In this document: positions 23,471 through 31,737 of the stretch, one piece after another
Numbering within the stretch: position 1 is the stretch's first letter
Layout: each line of letters starts with the position of its first letter
Assembly (NCBI RefSeq): GCF_000299395.1
Contig: NC_018656.1
Location: forward strand, 806,001 to 870,000
DNA length: 64,000 nucleotides
Reading direction: 5' to 3'
From: Candidatus Nitrosopumilus sediminis
Lineage (GTDB): Archaea > Thermoproteota > Nitrososphaeria > Nitrososphaerales > Nitrosopumilaceae
Program-made: the position numbers and the translations under genes
Notes under the pieces: generated by a model
Told to the model about the DNA's origin: nothing
Database searches by the model: none
Seen by the model: the letters and a program-made list of their open reading frames with translations, nothing else

Positions 23471-23490
23471 TTGGTTTTATATGTACAATG

Positions 23491-23510
23491 AACTTAAGCA
23501 TTTGGAGTTT
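23491..23510 (-). promoter_or_regulatory. Extended promoter element, copy 2
   Basis: Minus strand: AAACTCCAAATGCTTAAGTT, upstream of the 39-residue Cys-rich gene. Confidence 0.55.
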
Positions 23511-23614
23511 ACAATTAAGCAAATTATTAAATAAAATGTGAAAAATAAAATTTGTATACAGGTAATAATTTATCAATTCTATATATCTAAAAAGTCAGAA
23601 AAAAGTATGGATTT

Positions 23615-23737
23615 CTAGTCCAAAGGCAATCTTCTATACTTTTCAGATAAACGTTCAGTATTTGATTGAATGAGTTTTTTTCTAAGACTTGAAAATAGGT
23701 TTTTAAAAATTTCTATCTTTTGTTCTTTTGTTATCAT
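23615..23737 (-). CDS. 40-residue helical peptide
   Basis: MITKEQKIEIFKNLFSSLRK then KLIQSNTERLSEKYRRLPLD: amphipathic, basic helix. CTTTATG is centred about 26 nt upstream of the ATG. Divergent from the zinc-ribbon gene at 23822. No family known. Confidence 0.45.
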   Translation of the reverse strand: MITKEQKIEIFKNLFSSLRKKLIQSNTERLSEKYRRLPLD

Positions 23738-23779
23738 ACTTTAGTAAGCAATTCATCATACATAAAGAAACCACGTCTG

Positions 23780-23800
23780 AAACTCCAATACGCTTAAGTT
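23780..23800 (+). promoter_or_regulatory. Extended promoter element, copy 3
   Basis: AAACTCCAATACG followed by CTTAAGTT. The hexamer centre is 26.5 nt upstream of the ATG at 23822. Confidence 0.6.
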
Positions 23801-23821
23801 AACTGGTCCTACAGAAACCAT

Positions 23822-24055
23822 ATGCCATTATTTTGTAAACAATGCAATAGTAGAAGATTACCAGAACATCATGAAGCAGAAAAACAAACAATGTGGCTAT
23901 GTAAAAAATGTGAGAATTTTGTAGATATGGAAGATACTATCATACGTGAACAAACAGATGAAGAAAGGCAAGAGGTCAAAAGAAAGCTCAAAGAATTTGA
24001 AAAAACCATTAACTTTCAAGATGAAAAAATGATAAGAAGAAAAGGCGTAAATTAG
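23822..24055 (+). CDS. Zinc-ribbon protein with charged helical tail
   Basis: 77 residues. FCKQCNSRRLP and WLCKKCENF form a two-CxxC zinc ribbon in residues 5-35, like transcription-factor ribbons. The tail is Glu/Lys-rich and probably helical. Start supported by the promoter at 23780-23800. Confidence 0.65.
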   Translation: MPLFCKQCNSRRLPEHHEAEKQTMWLCKKCENFVDMEDTIIREQTDEERQEVKRKLKEFEKTINFQDEKMIRRKGVN

Positions 24056-24082
24056 TAAAAATTTAGGAAATCAAGGTTATTT

Positions 24083-24271
24083 TTAATGGTTTAAAATTAA
24101 ACTTTCAAGAGACAGCCCATAGTATGTATTATCACTAGATTTCAATGTGTTCATCAATTCCATTTTTAATAATTTAATTTCTTTATTCGTTTTCATGTTA
24201 CTTGTCAAATTACCTCCAAGATAATCATCTCCTTTTAATTTCTCTAAAGCAATAGCTCGCAATCTATTCAT
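24083..24271 (-). CDS. 62-residue hypothetical protein
   Basis: MNRLRAIALEKLKGDDYLGG...; helical, no metal motif, no family recognised. Divergent from the gene at 24337, with about 65 bases shared between promoters. Confidence 0.45.
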   Translation of the reverse strand: MNRLRAIALEKLKGDDYLGGNLTSNMKTNKEIKLLKMELMNTLKSSDNTYYGLSLESLILNH

Positions 24272-24295
24272 TTTTTAATAATATAGCAATCTAAA

Positions 24296-24315
24296 CCGAA
24301 CAATATGCTTAAGTT
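24296..24315 (+). promoter_or_regulatory. Extended promoter element, copy 4
   Basis: CGAACAATATG followed by CTTAAGTT. The hexamer is centred 26.5 nt before the TTG at 24337. The 5' half is less conserved than in the other copies. Confidence 0.5.
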
Positions 24316-24336
24316 CACAGAAAATTCAAAAAATCA

Positions 24337-25017
24337 TTGAGTTTTGATCCTAACTATAAAGCAACACTGATGATTCTAAATGATATTGAGTCGCAGGGGT
24401 TGATTCACTTCAATAAAGAATATCACGATGAAGATTTTTTTAGAAATTTCATACAATTTAGGAAAGCATTTTCACATTCAATGAGCGAGTTAATTAGTAA
24501 ATTAGAAACATTTCAAACTAAACAAGAAGAGATGAATATGTTTACAACATATTCAGAATTGTCATATATCAATTCACAATTAGATGCAATAAAGAAATTT
24601 CTAAAAATTATAATCAATCCAATAAAACTTGAAGATGGTTTTGATAAAGACAGTACATTGGAACACATGGTAAAAAGAATTTGTAAAAAAATGAACTATT
24701 CAGAGAAGATGCAAAATGCCATAAATGGATTATTTCTATTAGATTTTAAAAATGCCATTACACAACAGCAATATAGAATTCACGAATCAGGAGAAATGGT
24801 AATTTACCCCAACGATAAAAAAATGAAAAAATATCTAAACATTAAAGATTTAGCTGATAATTCCAAACAAGCTGCAGAAATTCTTGATGCCATGTTTGAC
24901 TGGTCAAATGGAAAAGTGCGTACAGAATATGAAAAACCAGAAATATTAGATGACATAGTCAGTGACTTTACAAAACAGGTTCAAGAATTAGATAAAAAAC
25001 TCGATAATTTATCCTAA
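24337..25017 (+). CDS. Hypothetical helical protein
   Basis: 226 residues, TTG start fixed by the promoter at 24296-24315. Helix-rich with long charged segments (MSELISKLETFQTKQEEMNM, ..YSEKMQNAINGLFLLDFKNA..) and a C-terminal coiled coil (DIVSDFTKQVQELDKKLDN). Family not recognised. It converges on a RecB-like nuclease with 2 bases between them. Confidence 0.6.
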   Translation: MSFDPNYKATLMILNDIESQGLIHFNKEYHDEDFFRNFIQFRKAFSHSMSELISKLETFQTKQEEMNMFTTYSELSYINSQLDAIKKFLKIIINPIKLEDGFDKDSTLEHMVKRICKKMNYSEKMQNAINGLFLLDFKNAITQQQYRIHESGEMVIYPNDKKMKKYLNIKDLADNSKQAAEILDAMFDWSNGKVRTEYEKPEILDDIVSDFTKQVQELDKKLDNLS

Positions 25018-25019
25018 AA

Positions 25020-25697
25020 TTATTCCAAACTGTTAAGATAATATTTTTCAACGCGTTCTAGCATGGGTTGAATATAGTCATCACAGTTTTTGATAAATTC
25101 TTGTCTAGTATTCTTCTCGCTACTAACTAAAATCACAACTTGGTTGATTTTCTGACCAGTAACCTCTTGAAACATTTGTGCATAACATGTAGTTTGCAAG
25201 TAATATTCGTACATGTATTCATCAACCTGAGGCTTTCTTTTTGTTTTATAGTCAATGATTGAAAGTTCGCCATTATATTCTGCAATCAAATCACTAGTTC
25301 CTGCAACTTGCAATTTATCAGAATACATTCTTTGTTCTATGCTGGTCACATCAGAAATATTCTCCAAAAAAGGTTTCAGATTATTAAAATGAGCAATAGG
25401 CAACAGATCAAATTCATCTAGAGACAAATTATTACTTAGAAAATCCTCAATAATTTTATGTGATTGTGTGCCTATATCTTGAGCTTGTTTTGTAATGTAC
25501 TCGTGTGCAGGTTCATTTTCCTTCCATATTGCTAAACCATTTTTTTTATGCTCTGGAGCAGTAGCAGATAAAATCGTGCTAATTGATGGATATATTTTAT
25601 CAAATTTTGTCTGATACCAATGTCCATCTTCTCTTTCCAAAAGTTCTGGCTCCCTAGCTTTCAACATTTGGGTAAAATTTACCAATAAAAATTTCAT
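25020..25697 (-). CDS. PD-(D/E)XK (RecB/Cas4-like) nuclease
   Basis: 225 residues. Signature order: an early GTQSHKIIEDFL helix, GTSDLIAEYNGELSIIDYKT holding the D..(D/E)xK core, and a following YYLQTTCYAQMF (QxxxY-like) motif. This fits single-domain RecB-like exonucleases. No cysteine cluster like that of Cas4 is seen, and there is no CRISPR array in the window. Likely in DNA repair. Confidence 0.8.
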   Translation of the reverse strand: MKFLLVNFTQMLKAREPELLEREDGHWYQTKFDKIYPSISTILSATAPEHKKNGLAIWKENEPAHEYITKQAQDIGTQSHKIIEDFLSNNLSLDEFDLLPIAHFNNLKPFLENISDVTSIEQRMYSDKLQVAGTSDLIAEYNGELSIIDYKTKRKPQVDEYMYEYYLQTTCYAQMFQEVTGQKINQVVILVSSEKNTRQEFIKNCDDYIQPMLERVEKYYLNSLE

Positions 25698-25739
25698 AGA
25701 TTAGTAGTTATTGAATCATTTGGAAAAATAAAATATGCA

Positions 25740-26156
25740 TCATGTCATCATTTGTTTGAACTTTTCAAATTCAGATCTAGTTTTAACAAATTGATCAGTT
25801 ACAATTCTTCTCAATCTAAAGAGATTATCCATTTTGTCATTGATGATAAAAATAGATTCATCGTAGATTACACAATCTATGAACTCATCAGTAGGATATA
25901 CTGTATACTCAAAAAATTCAGTATCTGTCTGAATTTTAAGCTTAAACCCCATTAACAGCCCCAAGTCCTCGTGTTTGTTCAAAAAACCTATCAAACTAGC
26001 CTTAAGACTAGGGTCATTAGGCAGTGATGTATATCGTGATTCATTATCAATATTCTTGTCAATAATGCAAGCAACGGGCTTGCCCTGAGTGTGTAAAACA
26101 ACAGAATCGTGTGTTAATGTAAACTCTTCAGGATTAGTGATTTTATCTAGCGGCAT
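25740..26156 (-). CDS. Hypothetical protein
   Basis: 138 residues, beta-rich, no metal or membrane motif; family not recognised. It follows its own TATA-like ATTAAT about 25 nt upstream. Positioned just upstream of the RecB-like gene on the same strand (42 bases apart), so it may share its function. Confidence 0.6.
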   Translation of the reverse strand: MPLDKITNPEEFTLTHDSVVLHTQGKPVACIIDKNIDNESRYTSLPNDPSLKASLIGFLNKHEDLGLLMGFKLKIQTDTEFFEYTVYPTDEFIDCVIYDESIFIINDKMDNLFRLRRIVTDQFVKTRSEFEKFKQMMT

Positions 26157-26207
26157 AACACCAAGAGCAGGGTATTTTATTAATAATTTTTTAATAAAAA
26201 TTGAAGA

Positions 26208-26291
26208 CTATTCTTCATCATCAGGCTCATTTGCCTTGTCTCGAACCTTTTTCATAACACAAAATTTACTCAGAGTTTTTTTCCATCCCAT
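26208..26291 (-). CDS. 27-residue basic peptide
   Basis: MGWKKTLSKFCVMKKVRDKA then NEPDDEE. CTTAAG at 26315-26320 is centred exactly 26.5 nt upstream of this ATG; the ATG at 26300 would not fit. Function unknown. Confidence 0.4.
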   Translation of the reverse strand: MGWKKTLSKFCVMKKVRDKANEPDDEE

Positions 26292-26370
26292 AGTTTCCAT
26301 ATACAATACAGAGTCTTAAGTATGTTTGAAAAGATCCCATTGGTAATCATAGAATATCATATGTTCATTA

Positions 26371-29031
26371 ATGGTAAATGAGCTAAAAACTTCATTCATG
26401 AAATTTTGCTACAATTGCGACACAAGGATGGTACAAAGCTATGAAGATGTTGGAGGGCCGTGGGTATGCCCTAAATGCAATCCCGAAAAAATTCAGATCA
26501 AATCCCCAACGTATGGTGTTAATTATTCAGGAAGAACAAAGCAGTGCTCTAAAGGATGCGGTGCTGAAATTTACTGGGATGAGGGATTCAAATCAGACAG
26601 TGGAAAGTTCATCCCAATTGATTCAAGAACAGATGAGCCACATAGATGTGATGGACCAACAAAATCAGGAGAATATTTCCCAGATGAAATAAAAAAATAT
26701 GCCAGAGTAGAGAAAAAAGATCCAGCACCAAAAATTCCGATACCGCAAAGCATTCTTTTTGACATAAACAAGATTCCAAAATCACTAATTGAGAATGACT
26801 ATATCATCAGAGAGATCATTCAAGGGCATAAAGAAGAATCACTTGCGCTTATCCACTATGAAAGATTGATTGCGCCAGAGGCTGATAAAATCCCAATTGA
26901 ATCTCTAAAAGATGTCTTATCAGATAACATCATCAAAGGATTAGAAAAGTATGGATTTTCAGGGCTCTTGCCATTTCAAGAAGAATCCATTCGCGAAATT
27001 CTAAAAGGAAACAATTCAATAATTTCAGCACCCACAGGCTCAGGAAAGACAGAAGCTTTTGCCATACCAATTCTTCAAAAAATTTCAGAAAATCCCACAC
27101 CAGGAGTGTTTACCTTACTGGTGTATCCACTAAATGCGCTAATAGATGATCAAGTATCAAAGATATCTGATTTAATTCAGAAATGCAAACTAGGAAACAA
27201 AGTTGGAATATACTCCATTCATGGAGGTCAAAGTACAGAATACAAAGACATGATAATTTCAGATGCAAATGAAAAAGCTCTAATCATTGCAACAAATTTT
27301 GATTTTATTAATTACCACCTAATTTTACAAGACAAAAAATGGAATGAGTTATTCAAAAATGCAAAAATAATTGTAATAGATGAGGCCCATTCCTATACAA
27401 GTTTTCATGGTTCAAACGTGTACCAAGTTCTTAAGAGGATGAAGCGATACATGGGGAAAGTTCAATTTATCGGATCATCTGCTACGCTAGATAACTCAAA
27501 AGAGTTTTTTTCAAACATGTTTGATTTACCTGAAAGTTCATTCTCATATATCAAAAGTGAATTTAGAAGGAAGCAAAACATGCACATGTTTTTCATAATG
27601 CCTAGAAAATTCAGACAAAGAACTACAATGGAGATGTTATCATCTATTTGTTACAAAAACAAATCGACTCAGCTGGTTTTTAGTAATTCTCACAACGATG
27701 CAGAATTTCTTGCATCAAATGTCGAAAATGCAAATGAGGGAATCAGAATTCAAATTCACAGAGGGGGACTAGATCAAAGAGATAGGAAATTGTACGAGTC
27801 CCAAATGAAAGCAGGTGAACTTGATGTCCTTTCTTGCACACCCACACTGGAATTAGGAATCGATATCGGACATGTTGATGTAGTAATATCTGCATTCAAA
27901 AACGAGTTTGATTCATTTATTCAAAGAATCGGCAGAGCTGGACGGATGGGTCAAAAATCATATGCAATCTGTGTATTTGATCCAGATGATGCGGCATGTC
28001 ATTATTTTGCACGGCATATCGATGAATATCTAAAACAAGATCACATCATACCAATTAACAAGAAAAATCCCATAATTTCTGACAAACATATCGAATCAGC
28101 AGAGATCGAAGAGATATCTGCAACAGAATCAGATAAATCTCAATTTTTTGATTTTGCAAACAGCATAAACTTACGAGGGACATCAGGAGAAATTGGCATC
28201 TATTATAATTCTAGAAAAATCGGGACACGTGGAGTTCCTGTAGGATATTATCAATTACATCAAAAGGCAATCTACCATTTTAACAAGCAAAACTATGAGG
28301 TTAATTCACTGATTAAATCTCAAAATGGAGCAAGAGCATACCTCGTAAGATCAAATGAAAAGGGCAAGAGGACAATGCCAATAGTCAAAACAAGTATTAT
28401 TCAGGCATCAGAAGGGAAAGCAAAGCACAGAGAGGTCATCGTAAAAGACAAAAAAATCTCTTTGAGATATGGAATAATCTCTCTAGACAGAACCATTACA
28501 GGATATATGAAAGGAAACTACAATGAATCAGCAGACAAATTCACAATGTATAATGGAAGTAGTATATCAGGGTGGAGAAACTTCCATTGGAAATCAAAAC
28601 ATTCAGCAGTAAGCATTACCATACCTTCAGAGTTTCTATCAAAATCAATCTCAAACTCTAAAAGTCCAATAGTCAATGATTCCAGAGTACATACAATTGC
28701 CCACGTACTAGTAAATGCAAGCAAGATTTTAACAAAGTCAGAATCAAGTGACATCGATTCATATTATGACAATGGAATAATCTACATATACGATAATTCT
28801 TCTGACGGATTTAACGGATGCAGTAAAATTATTTTTGATGAATTTGAAAAAGTTCTCAATATCGCTTTTTCTTTGATAGAGGATTGTGATTGTCCAACGG
28901 AGAAAACTGAAGAGAAGGATTGGGGTGGATGTCCAAAATGTACATTCACAACAGGTTATTGTCAGACGAAAAATAAAGAATTGACAAAGAAGGGGGCAAA
29001 AGAATTTCTTTTATCTTTTCAAAAACCTTGA
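26371..29031 (+). CDS. DEAD/DEAH helicase with N-terminal zinc ribbons and C-terminal Cys cluster (COG1205/MrfA-like)
   Basis: 886 residues. N-terminal ribbon CYNCDTRM..WVCPKC and a second CSKGCGAEIYW..HRCD (about 10-95). RecA-like domains carry SAPTGSGKTEAF (near 218), VIDEAHSYTSF (near 336), TPTLELGIDIG (near 491) and QRIGRAGRMGQ (near 520). The C-terminal region contains CDCP...GGCPKC (about 838-855), the metal-binding cluster of the MrfA/COG1205 helicases. These 3'-5' helicases act in DNA-damage repair. An in-frame ATG at 26398 may be the true start. Confidence 0.88.
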   Translation: MVNELKTSFMKFCYNCDTRMVQSYEDVGGPWVCPKCNPEKIQIKSPTYGVNYSGRTKQCSKGCGAEIYWDEGFKSDSGKFIPIDSRTDEPHRCDGPTKSGEYFPDEIKKYARVEKKDPAPKIPIPQSILFDINKIPKSLIENDYIIREIIQGHKEESLALIHYERLIAPEADKIPIESLKDVLSDNIIKGLEKYGFSGLLPFQEESIREILKGNNSIISAPTGSGKTEAFAIPILQKISENPTPGVFTLLVYPLNALIDDQVSKISDLIQKCKLGNKVGIYSIHGGQSTEYKDMIISDANEKALIIATNFDFINYHLILQDKKWNELFKNAKIIVIDEAHSYTSFHGSNVYQVLKRMKRYMGKVQFIGSSATLDNSKEFFSNMFDLPESSFSYIKSEFRRKQNMHMFFIMPRKFRQRTTMEMLSSICYKNKSTQLVFSNSHNDAEFLASNVENANEGIRIQIHRGGLDQRDRKLYESQMKAGELDVLSCTPTLELGIDIGHVDVVISAFKNEFDSFIQRIGRAGRMGQKSYAICVFDPDDAACHYFARHIDEYLKQDHIIPINKKNPIISDKHIESAEIEEISATESDKSQFFDFANSINLRGTSGEIGIYYNSRKIGTRGVPVGYYQLHQKAIYHFNKQNYEVNSLIKSQNGARAYLVRSNEKGKRTMPIVKTSIIQASEGKAKHREVIVKDKKISLRYGIISLDRTITGYMKGNYNESADKFTMYNGSSISGWRNFHWKSKHSAVSITIPSEFLSKSISNSKSPIVNDSRVHTIAHVLVNASKILTKSESSDIDSYYDNGIIYIYDNSSDGFNGCSKIIFDEFEKVLNIAFSLIEDCDCPTEKTEEKDWGGCPKCTFTTGYCQTKNKELTKKGAKEFLLSFQKP

Positions 29032-29038
29032 ATAGATT

Positions 29039-29395
29039 TTATTTTAATAATGAATCTCTTACCAGCCTAAGTTCGTTTAATCTACTGATTTGTGTATTAA
29101 TCAAATGATCAAGCGCTTTAGCATAATCAATTGCAGCAAATTTTGAAGGTTTGTCGAAAATTATGTTAACCATTCCTTTTTGTTGTAATGATTTCAACAA
29201 TCGATAAGTTTCAGTTCGGTAAATTTTTAATTCTTTTCCAACTTTATTTGCATGCTGAGGACCATTTTTTATTAAGTGACGATACACTTTGAATTCATTC
29301 TCAGTCGTTCCAAATTTTTTTAAAATTAATTTTATGGAATTTGAAATTGAGTCATATTCACTACCAATAGTTTCCTGTACACCAACTGATGTCAT
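29039..29395 (-). CDS. TrmB-like winged-helix regulator
   Basis: 118 residues with one winged helix: FGTTENEFKVYRHLIKNGPQ, then KELKIYRTETYRLLKSLQQK and GMVNIIFDKPSKFAA as the wing. This matches the TrmB N-terminal DNA-binding domain without a sugar-binding part. Its TATA-like CTTTATG is centred 26 nt upstream. It converges on the helicase gene, 7 bases apart. Confidence 0.75.
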   Translation of the reverse strand: MTSVGVQETIGSEYDSISNSIKLILKKFGTTENEFKVYRHLIKNGPQHANKVGKELKIYRTETYRLLKSLQQKGMVNIIFDKPSKFAAIDYAKALDHLINTQISRLNELRLVRDSLLK

Positions 29396-29457
29396 ACATC
29401 ACATTATCTTAATTTCATCATAAAGATTTGTCTCATTTAGATGTGACACATTGCCAT

Positions 29458-29646
29458 TTATTGTAATGAATAATGAACATCACAGAATAGAACAATGCCA
29501 TTAGGCAGTGTTTTAGCAGTTATAGAATGTCCATCCTGTAGACCTTTCCCACAAACATAGCACTCTACTCTGCTAACCGATGTGGATGTTTTTTCTCTCT
29601 TGAGAATCTGCATATTTTGTCTGATTCTATGATTTACCCCCTGCAT
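29458..29646 (-). CDS. 62-residue zinc-binding protein
   Basis: MQGVNHRIRQNMQILKREK leads to VECYVCGKGLQDGHS and LFCDVHYS: CxxC...CxxH, a complete zinc site. TTTATA at 29670-29675 is exactly 26.5 nt upstream of this ATG, so the longer frame to 29718 is rejected. A duplicated TACCGTA lies in the promoter. Confidence 0.65.
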   Translation of the reverse strand: MQGVNHRIRQNMQILKREKTSTSVSRVECYVCGKGLQDGHSITAKTLPNGIVLFCDVHYSLQ

Positions 29647-29669
29647 GATTATACTACGATCAACTAGAC

Positions 29670-29694
29670 TATAAAGGTACCGTACCATACCGTA
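29670..29694 (-). promoter_or_regulatory. TATA box with adjacent direct-repeat operator candidate
   Basis: TTTATA (29670-29675, minus strand) is flanked upstream by two TACCGTA copies at 29678-29684 and 29688-29694, spaced 10 bp. The repeats sit where the B-recognition element and regulators bind. Confidence 0.45.
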
Positions 29695-29794
29695 ACAGTG
29701 AGATGCCTGAGAAATCAATAATTTAAGACAAAACTAATCAGATCAGAGTCAGCTCATCACTTTAAATAATAAACCACCAGTTTTTTGTTTATGG

Positions 29795-31144
29795 GTGGAC
29801 ACCTTTGGAAAAACGCAAGCAAAAGTAGTACCTCTAGATTTATCTGAAAATCAATTTCAAATTTACAATAAAATATCAAGAAACTATTCACATTCATTTC
29901 TTTTTGAATCCCTAACAGGTCCTGAAGTATTAGCAGAAACATCTGTGATGGGGTTTGATCCTAAAATAATTCTCAAAGGATATTCAGAAAAGGTAGAAAT
30001 TATTGAAAACGGGAAAAGAACAACTATCAAAACTACAGAGCCATTTGGAGAATTAAAAAAATTACTTGGAAAATCAAATGATCAAACCTATCGATATCTA
30101 GGAGGAGCAGTAGGAGTAGTAAATTACGACGCAGTTAGATTAGTAGAAAACATTGCAGATACACATGGGGCCTCTCAACCATTAATGGAATTTGGAATTT
30201 ATGATGACGGAATATTATATGACAAAATACATGAGAAACTATTCTATTTTTATCATGACGAGAACAGATTTGATAAATTAGTGATAGGAGATGATTCCTT
30301 TGGAGAATTTCACTCAAGTGATGTTACAGCAAACATGGATGAAGTAAAATATTCTGAAATTGTAAACAAGGCAAAAAAATACATTCATGATGGAGATATT
30401 TTCCAAGTAGTACTATCTAGAAAATTCGCATTTGACACCGATGGAGACAATTTGACATTATACAAAACACTAAGAAAATTAAATCCATCACCATACATGT
30501 ATCATTTAAAACAAGACTCAAAAACAATTATCGGTGCATCGCCTGAAATGTTAGTAAGGATTACAGGAGACAAAGTAGAAACATTTCCAATTGCAGGCAC
30601 TAGGAAAATAACCGACGATGAAGAAAAAAACAAGGCTTTGTCAGAAGAACTAATTCATGATGAAAAGGAATTAGCAGAGCATACAATGTTAGTGGATTTG
30701 GGTAGAAATGATATTGGCAGAGTTTGCAGATATGGAACTGTTCATCCAGAATCATTAATGGAAATAAAACGATTCAGTCATGTCCAGCACATTGTCAGTC
30801 ATGTAGTGGGTAATTTAGCACCTGAAAACGACATGTTTGATGCGTTTCAAGCAGTATTTCCAGCAGGAACTGTATCAGGAGCCCCAAAGGTGAGAGCCAT
30901 GGAAATAATTGACGAACTGGAAACAGAGGCCAGAGGGCCATATGCGGGGGCAGTAGGTTATTTTTCTTACAACGGATGTTGTGATTTTGCAATTGCCATT
31001 AGAAGCATATTCATTGAAAATGGTAAAGGATTTGTCCAATCAGGTGCAGGTATAGTTTCAGACTCGGTAGCTGAAAACGAATTCAAAGAAACAGAACACA
31101 AGGCAGGAGCTATGCTTCAAGCATTAAAGGAGGCAGCCAGTTGA
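29795..31144 (+). CDS. trpE: Anthranilate synthase component I
   Basis: 449 residues of the chorismate-utilising fold: GASPEMLVRITG, PIAGTRKIT, LVDLGRNDIGRV, HIVSHVVG and the C-terminal GAGIV...EFKETEHKAGAM. Converts chorismate to anthranilate using ammonia delivered by TrpG. GTG start at 29795, 4 bases after an out-of-frame ATG that lies on the predicted transcription start. First gene of trpEGDCBA, overlapping trpG by 4 bases. Confidence 0.96.
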   Translation: MDTFGKTQAKVVPLDLSENQFQIYNKISRNYSHSFLFESLTGPEVLAETSVMGFDPKIILKGYSEKVEIIENGKRTTIKTTEPFGELKKLLGKSNDQTYRYLGGAVGVVNYDAVRLVENIADTHGASQPLMEFGIYDDGILYDKIHEKLFYFYHDENRFDKLVIGDDSFGEFHSSDVTANMDEVKYSEIVNKAKKYIHDGDIFQVVLSRKFAFDTDGDNLTLYKTLRKLNPSPYMYHLKQDSKTIIGASPEMLVRITGDKVETFPIAGTRKITDDEEKNKALSEELIHDEKELAEHTMLVDLGRNDIGRVCRYGTVHPESLMEIKRFSHVQHIVSHVVGNLAPENDMFDAFQAVFPAGTVSGAPKVRAMEIIDELETEARGPYAGAVGYFSYNGCCDFAIAIRSIFIENGKGFVQSGAGIVSDSVAENEFKETEHKAGAMLQALKEAAS

Positions 31145-31737
31145 AATTTTTGATCATAGACAATTATGATTCGTTTGTATACAACATTGCTCAATACCTT
31201 GGAGAACTTGGAGTAGAGTGTGATGTAATTAGAAATGACAAGATTACATTATCTCAGATCAAAGAGAGAAAGTATGATGCAATAATTATCTCCCCAGGTC
31301 CAGGAACACCTGAAGATAAAAAATACTTTGGAGTATGCTCAGATGTAATCAAAGACATGGGATCCCATACCCCAATTCTAGGAGTTTGTCTAGGACATCA
31401 AGGAATTATTGATGCATTTGGAGGCAAAGTAACTAATGCAGGATGTATAAGACATGGAAAGACCAGTCCTGTGAACCATACAAATTCAAAATTATTTACA
31501 GATGTAAAAAACCCATTTAGAGCAACAAGGTACCATAGTTTAGTCGGAGATAAAACAGTAATTCCAGATATTTTAGAAGTAACAGCAACCGCATCAGATG
31601 ATGGGGAAGTTATGGCAATTCAACATAAAGAATACCTGATTCAAGGAGTGCAATTTCATCCAGAATCAATAATGACAGAAGACGGGAAAAAAATTCTGTA
31701 CAATTTCATAAAGCAAGTAAAGGAGAGAAAGAATTGA
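31141..31737 (+). CDS. trpG: Anthranilate synthase component II (glutamine amidotransferase)
   Basis: 198 residues, class I amidotransferase: IDNYDSFVYNIAQYLGELG, SPGPGTP, nucleophile Cys in GVCLGHQ, and the His/Glu in QFHPESI. Supplies ammonia to TrpE. TTG start overlapping the trpE stop by 4 bases, indicating translational coupling. Confidence 0.96.
   Translation: MKFLIIDNYDSFVYNIAQYLGELGVECDVIRNDKITLSQIKERKYDAIIISPGPGTPEDKKYFGVCSDVIKDMGSHTPILGVCLGHQGIIDAFGGKVTNAGCIRHGKTSPVNHTNSKLFTDVKNPFRATRYHSLVGDKTVIPDILEVTATASDDGEVMAIQHKEYLIQGVQFHPESIMTEDGKKILYNFIKQVKERKN

Noticed and set aside
25020-25697. Cas4 of a CRISPR system
   Set aside because: No Cys cluster, no other cas genes and no repeat array in the window.
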